In this document: positions 29,351-32,356 of the stretch, piece by piece
Position numbering within the stretch: the first letter of the stretch is position 1
How the letters are laid out: the number at the start of each line of letters is the position of its first letter
Source: Methanoculleus sp.
GTDB taxonomy: Archaea > Halobacteriota > Methanomicrobia > Methanomicrobiales > Methanoculleaceae
Direction: 5' to 3'
Length of the DNA: 32,356 bases
NCBI GenBank assembly: GCA_018433835.1
Contig: JAHDQM010000050.1
Location: forward strand, 1-32,356
Program-made: the position numbers and the translations under genes
Notes under the pieces: model-generated
Told to the model about the DNA's origin: nothing
Databases searched by the model: none
Seen by the model: only the letters and a program-made list of their open reading frames with translations

Positions 29351-29360
29351 CTTATTATTT
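29351..29360 (+). promoter_or_regulatory. TATA box for the TIR/NB-ARC gene
   Basis: CTTATTATTT centres about 25 bases before GTG 29380, the distance of an archaeal TATA box from the transcription start. No ribosome site is visible, so the mRNA is probably leaderless. Confidence 0.5.
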
Positions 29361-29379
29361 CCCAAGCAGACGATCCAGT

Positions 29380-32356
29380 GTGGCCGATTTCTTTATAAGT
29401 TACAATAAAGCTGACGAATCTTGGGCTGAGTGGGTTGCGTGGGCCTTAGAAGAAAATAATTATTCGGTAATAATTCAGGCATGGGACTTTCGGCCTGGAA
29501 ATACCTTTGTTGTGTGCATGGACAATGCATTAAAAGAAGCAAATGTTTTAATCTCAATTTTATCCCCTTATTATCTTGAATCCAAGTATTGTCGGGCAGA
29601 ATGGACTTCAACGTTTTGTGGAGATCCTACTGGTGAACGAAGAGAAATAATTCCAGTAAGGGTTTGCAAAACCGCTGTAGATGGCCTCCTTCAGTCGAGA
29701 ATATATATTGATCTAGTTGACCTCGACGAAAAACAAGCAAAGAAGAGGTTATTGCAAGGGGTCTCACAGGAGAGGGCAAAGCCATCACAACCCCCTTGTT
29801 TCCCGGGAACTGAAGCAAAATTAAAAAGACCGAGGTTCCCTGGTGCACTTCCTGGGATCTGGAATGTTCCTTTCCTTCAAAATAATAATTTTACAGGTAG
29901 AGTTAATGTTTTTCAGGCTATTGAAACATCATTAGATTCGCAGACGCGCTCGTCGCGCATTCACGCGCTACATGGCTTAAGTGGGACTGGTAAAACACAA
30001 GTACTCGTAGAGTATGCCTATCGATTCGCTGCTAAGTATGATCTAGTGTGGTGGATAAGGTCAGAATCTCCTGAAACGCTTCTTTTAGATTACTTCGGTC
30101 TCGCTGAACAGTTAGGTTTGAATACCTTTGATGTAGAAGAGCCTGAAAGGAAAAAAAACGTCATTCGGAGTTGGCTTGAAACAAATGATAACTGGCTATT
30201 AATATTTGATAATGCAAAAAGACCTGAACATATAACTAATTTTATTCCAAGATCCCCAACCGGGGATGTTCTTGTATCTTCAACATATCCCTATTGGAGG
30301 GGATTATGTAGCGACACATCGATTACCGAATTTAGTCCTGATGAATCTCTGGATTTCATTTATAAAAGAACTAATCAAGATTGCAACGCTGCGTCTGAAA
30401 CTTTGGCAGAATCACTTGGGCATCTACCCTTGGCCCTTGCGCAGGCGTGTGCCTACATCGAAACGAAGGGACTTCGGGTTTCTGAGTATAACAGCCGTTA
30501 TCAAAGATATCACACGAAATTACTTGAGAGGAATATTCCGCGAGACTATCCCTTTAGTTTGGTGAAAACTTTAGAGATGTCCTATCAAGAAGTCGAAGAA
30601 CAATCAAAAGATGCATCTGATTTATTGTTACTCTGCTGTTTCTTTGGGCCAAGTGATATACCGTTGCGTATGTTAACTGAGAGTTCAGAAAGGATGCACG
30701 AATCACTAAAGTCAGTGTTAAACGACGAACTGCTCCTTGATGAGGCAATAGAAACCTTACTGTGTTATTCCCTTATCGAATGCAAGGAAGGCTATATTTC
30801 CATCCATCAGCTAGTGCAGGAGGTCATCAGAGATCGCCTAGATGAAGATGCAAGACGACAGTGGGCTGAGGCTGCTGTGCAGATCTTGAACACTGCTTTT
30901 CCCAGAAGGTACAATAATCCGCAAAACTGGCAGGAAAGTTTTCTTCTGCTTCCGCACGCTCTTTCAGCAGCAGGTCATGCTGAAGATCTGAACGTTGCAC
31001 TGATGGAACTCGGTCCGCTATTAAGTTGCGCGGGATTCTATTTACAAGCGAGAGCTGAATTCAACGAATCACGGGAGGCTTACGAACGGGCACTCAGAAT
31101 AGACGAGAAGACCTACGGGCCAGACCATCCAAACGTTGCACAGGATGTCAACAACATCGGAACTGTCCTGCGTGATCTCGGGGACCTGTCGGGGGCGAAG
31201 GAGTACTTTGAGCGGGCACTCAGAATCAGTGAGGAGGCCTGTAGACCAAAAGATTATCCAAACATTGCTGTTAGCGTCAACAATATTGGAGCTGTCCTGC
31301 ATGCTCTCGGGGATCTGAAGAGGGCGAAGGAGTACTTTGAGCGGGCACTCATAATCAACGAGCAGATTTATGGATCGGATCACCCAGAGATTGCTACTGG
31401 TCTCAACAACATCGGAACTGTCCTGCGTGATCTCGGGGACCTGCCAGGGGCGAAGGAGCACTTTGAGCAGGCACTCAGAATCGGTGAGAGGACCTACGGG
31501 CCAGACCATCCTAATGTGGCAAAGAACGTCGGCAACCTTGGGCGTGCCCTGCAGGCTCTCGGTGATCTGAAGGGGGCGAAAGGGAACCTAGAACGGGCAC
31601 TCAGAATCAGTGAGAGGACCTATGGGTATGACCATCCGGAGGTGGCAAAGAATGTCAACAACCTCGGGCTTGTCCTGCATGATCTCGGTGATCTGAAGGG
31701 GGCGAAGGAGCACTTTGAGCGGGCACTCAGAATCAATGAGAGGACCTATGGGTATGACCATCCGGAGGTGGCAAAGAATGTCAACAACCTCGGGCGTGTC
31801 CTGCATGATCTCGGTGATCTGAAGGGGGCGAAGGAGCACTTTGAGCGGGCACTCAGAATCAATGAGAGGACCTATGGGTATGACCATCCGGAGGTGGCAA
31901 AGAATGTCAACAACCTCGGGCGTGTCCTGCACGATCTCGGCGATCTGAAAGGGGCGAAAGAGCACTTTGAGCGGGCACTCAAAGTCGACGAAGAAAACTA
32001 CGGGTATGACCATCCTGAAGTTGCCACCGACCTTATCAACCTGGGGTCTATTCTGCGTGATCTCGGGGACCTGCCGGGGGCGAAGGAGCACTTTGGGCGG
32101 GCACTCAGGATCAATGAGAGGACCTACGGACCTGACCATCCAGATGTGGCAAAGAGTGTCAGCAGCCTTGGATTTGTTCTGTATGATCTCGGCGACCTGC
32201 CGGGGGCGAGGGAACACTTTGAGCGGGCACTCAGAATAGATGAGAAGGTCTACGGAACAGAACATCCAGAAGTTGGACGGGCCTTCAACAACCTTGGTGG
32301 TGTCTTGCAGGCGCTCGGCGATCTGCTTGGGGCGAAAGCGTATTTTGAGCGGGCAC
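29380..32356 (+). CDS. TIR / NB-ARC / TPR protein (NLR-like), 3' end outside the window
   Basis: A frame of 992 codons stays open to the window edge. It starts GTG with ADFFISYNKADESWAEW. Order: TIR domain (1-135; SPYYLESKYCRAEW at 62-75 holds the probable catalytic Glu74); NB-ARC ATPase with GLSGTGKT (199-206), LLIFDN (273-278), GHLPLALA (347-354) and an MHD-like IHQLVQ near 475; then TPR units of 42 residues of the kinesin-light-chain type from about 555. TIR domains with this glutamate consume NAD+ or make signalling nucleotides. With a STAND ATPase and repeats the layout is that of NLR immune receptors. The DNA is AT-rich in the first half. It follows the ArdC gene and is the probable anti-phage cargo of the element. 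Confidence 0.88.
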   Translation, partial: MADFFISYNKADESWAEWVAWALEENNYSVIIQAWDFRPGNTFVVCMDNALKEANVLISILSPYYLESKYCRAEWTSTFCGDPTGERREIIPVRVCKTAVDGLLQSRIYIDLVDLDEKQAKKRLLQGVSQERAKPSQPPCFPGTEAKLKRPRFPGALPGIWNVPFLQNNNFTGRVNVFQAIETSLDSQTRSSRIHALHGLSGTGKTQVLVEYAYRFAAKYDLVWWIRSESPETLLLDYFGLAEQLGLNTFDVEEPERKKNVIRSWLETNDNWLLIFDNAKRPEHITNFIPRSPTGDVLVSSTYPYWRGLCSDTSITEFSPDESLDFIYKRTNQDCNAASETLAESLGHLPLALAQACAYIETKGLRVSEYNSRYQRYHTKLLERNIPRDYPFSLVKTLEMSYQEVEEQSKDASDLLLLCCFFGPSDIPLRMLTESSERMHESLKSVLNDELLLDEAIETLLCYSLIECKEGYISIHQLVQEVIRDRLDEDARRQWAEAAVQILNTAFPRRYNNPQNWQESFLLLPHALSAAGHAEDLNVALMELGPLLSCAGFYLQARAEFNESREAYERALRIDEKTYGPDHPNVAQDVNNIGTVLRDLGDLSGAKEYFERALRISEEACRPKDYPNIAVSVNNIGAVLHALGDLKRAKEYFERALIINEQIYGSDHPEIATGLNNIGTVLRDLGDLPGAKEHFEQALRIGERTYGPDHPNVAKNVGNLGRALQALGDLKGAKGNLERALRISERTYGYDHPEVAKNVNNLGLVLHDLGDLKGAKEHFERALRINERTYGYDHPEVAKNVNNLGRVLHDLGDLKGAKEHFERALRINERTYGYDHPEVAKNVNNLGRVLHDLGDLKGAKEHFERALKVDEENYGYDHPEVATDLINLGSILRDLGDLPGAKEHFGRALRINERTYGPDHPDVAKSVSSLGFVLYDLGDLPGAREHFERALRIDEKVYGTEHPEVGRAFNNLGGVLQALGDLLGAKAYFERA
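31091..32356 (+). repeat. Tandem 126-bp TPR repeats, ten full units
   Basis: The marker CACTC recurs at 31,091, 31,217, 31,346, 31,472, 31,598, 31,724, 31,850, 31,976, 32,102, 32,228 and at the window end (32,354). The period is 126 bases except one of 129. Units starting at 31,598, 31,724 and 31,850 are nearly identical (two and four differences between neighbours). Confidence 0.93.

Overview
The window looks like part of a genome from a methanogenic archaeon of the Methanomicrobiales, most like Methanoculleus. This is inferred from GC-rich coding sequence, archaeal TATA-box promoters (some giving leaderless starts), strong GGAGGTG ribosome sites, PAS-rich signalling proteins and a DUF2080-type small protein. 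No rRNA or other decisive marker is present. The first 18 bases match the end of an Illumina TruSeq adapter, so the left edge is an assembly or trimming artefact.

Positions 1-10,261 read as ordinary host chromosome. They hold hisH and an upstream-overlapping PUA/PAPS-reductase-family gene (minus strand), a small membrane protein, a 26-residue basic protein with its own promoter, Shine-Dalgarno site and terminator, a TrkH potassium transporter (minus), a decayed sensor gene, a complete PAS/GAF histidine kinase, and a five-PAS protein. The five-PAS protein ends in an H-box-like module but has no ATPase domain.

At 10,262-10,312 lies the 3' half of a tRNA-Leu(TAG) gene on the minus strand. A tyrosine recombinase starts 60 bases further on. 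This is the usual layout for one end of an integrated element. No intact tRNA-Leu appears in the rest of the window, so the element probably runs from about 10.3 kb past the right edge (more than 22 kb).

The putative element is a mosaic. An AT-rich pair of unknown genes (12,015-13,437) is followed by a translationally coupled replication operon ending in a large primase/helicase-like protein (13,616-17,223), then a decayed AlbA_2/RecG-like gene (17,479-18,308). Next come a Panacea-domain plus PIN-domain pair that looks like a toxin-antitoxin module, a Type IIG restriction-modification enzyme with an AT-rich swapped specificity domain, a membrane-anchored helical-repeat protein, and a four-CxxC zinc protein. 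After a GC-rich stretch with strong hairpins, a DUF2080-like regulator is divergent from a tightly coupled operon (27,435-29,288) that ends in an ArdC-like antirestriction protein. The window closes inside a large TIR/NB-ARC/TPR protein, an NLR-like candidate immune sensor.

Replication, antirestriction, restriction, TA and NLR genes together suggest a mobile element carrying a defence cargo. An 11-base motif (CTATCACATAC) occurs both next to the integrase start and in the promoter region of the ArdC operon, and its core occurs before the Panacea gene. A shared element-encoded regulator is therefore possible.
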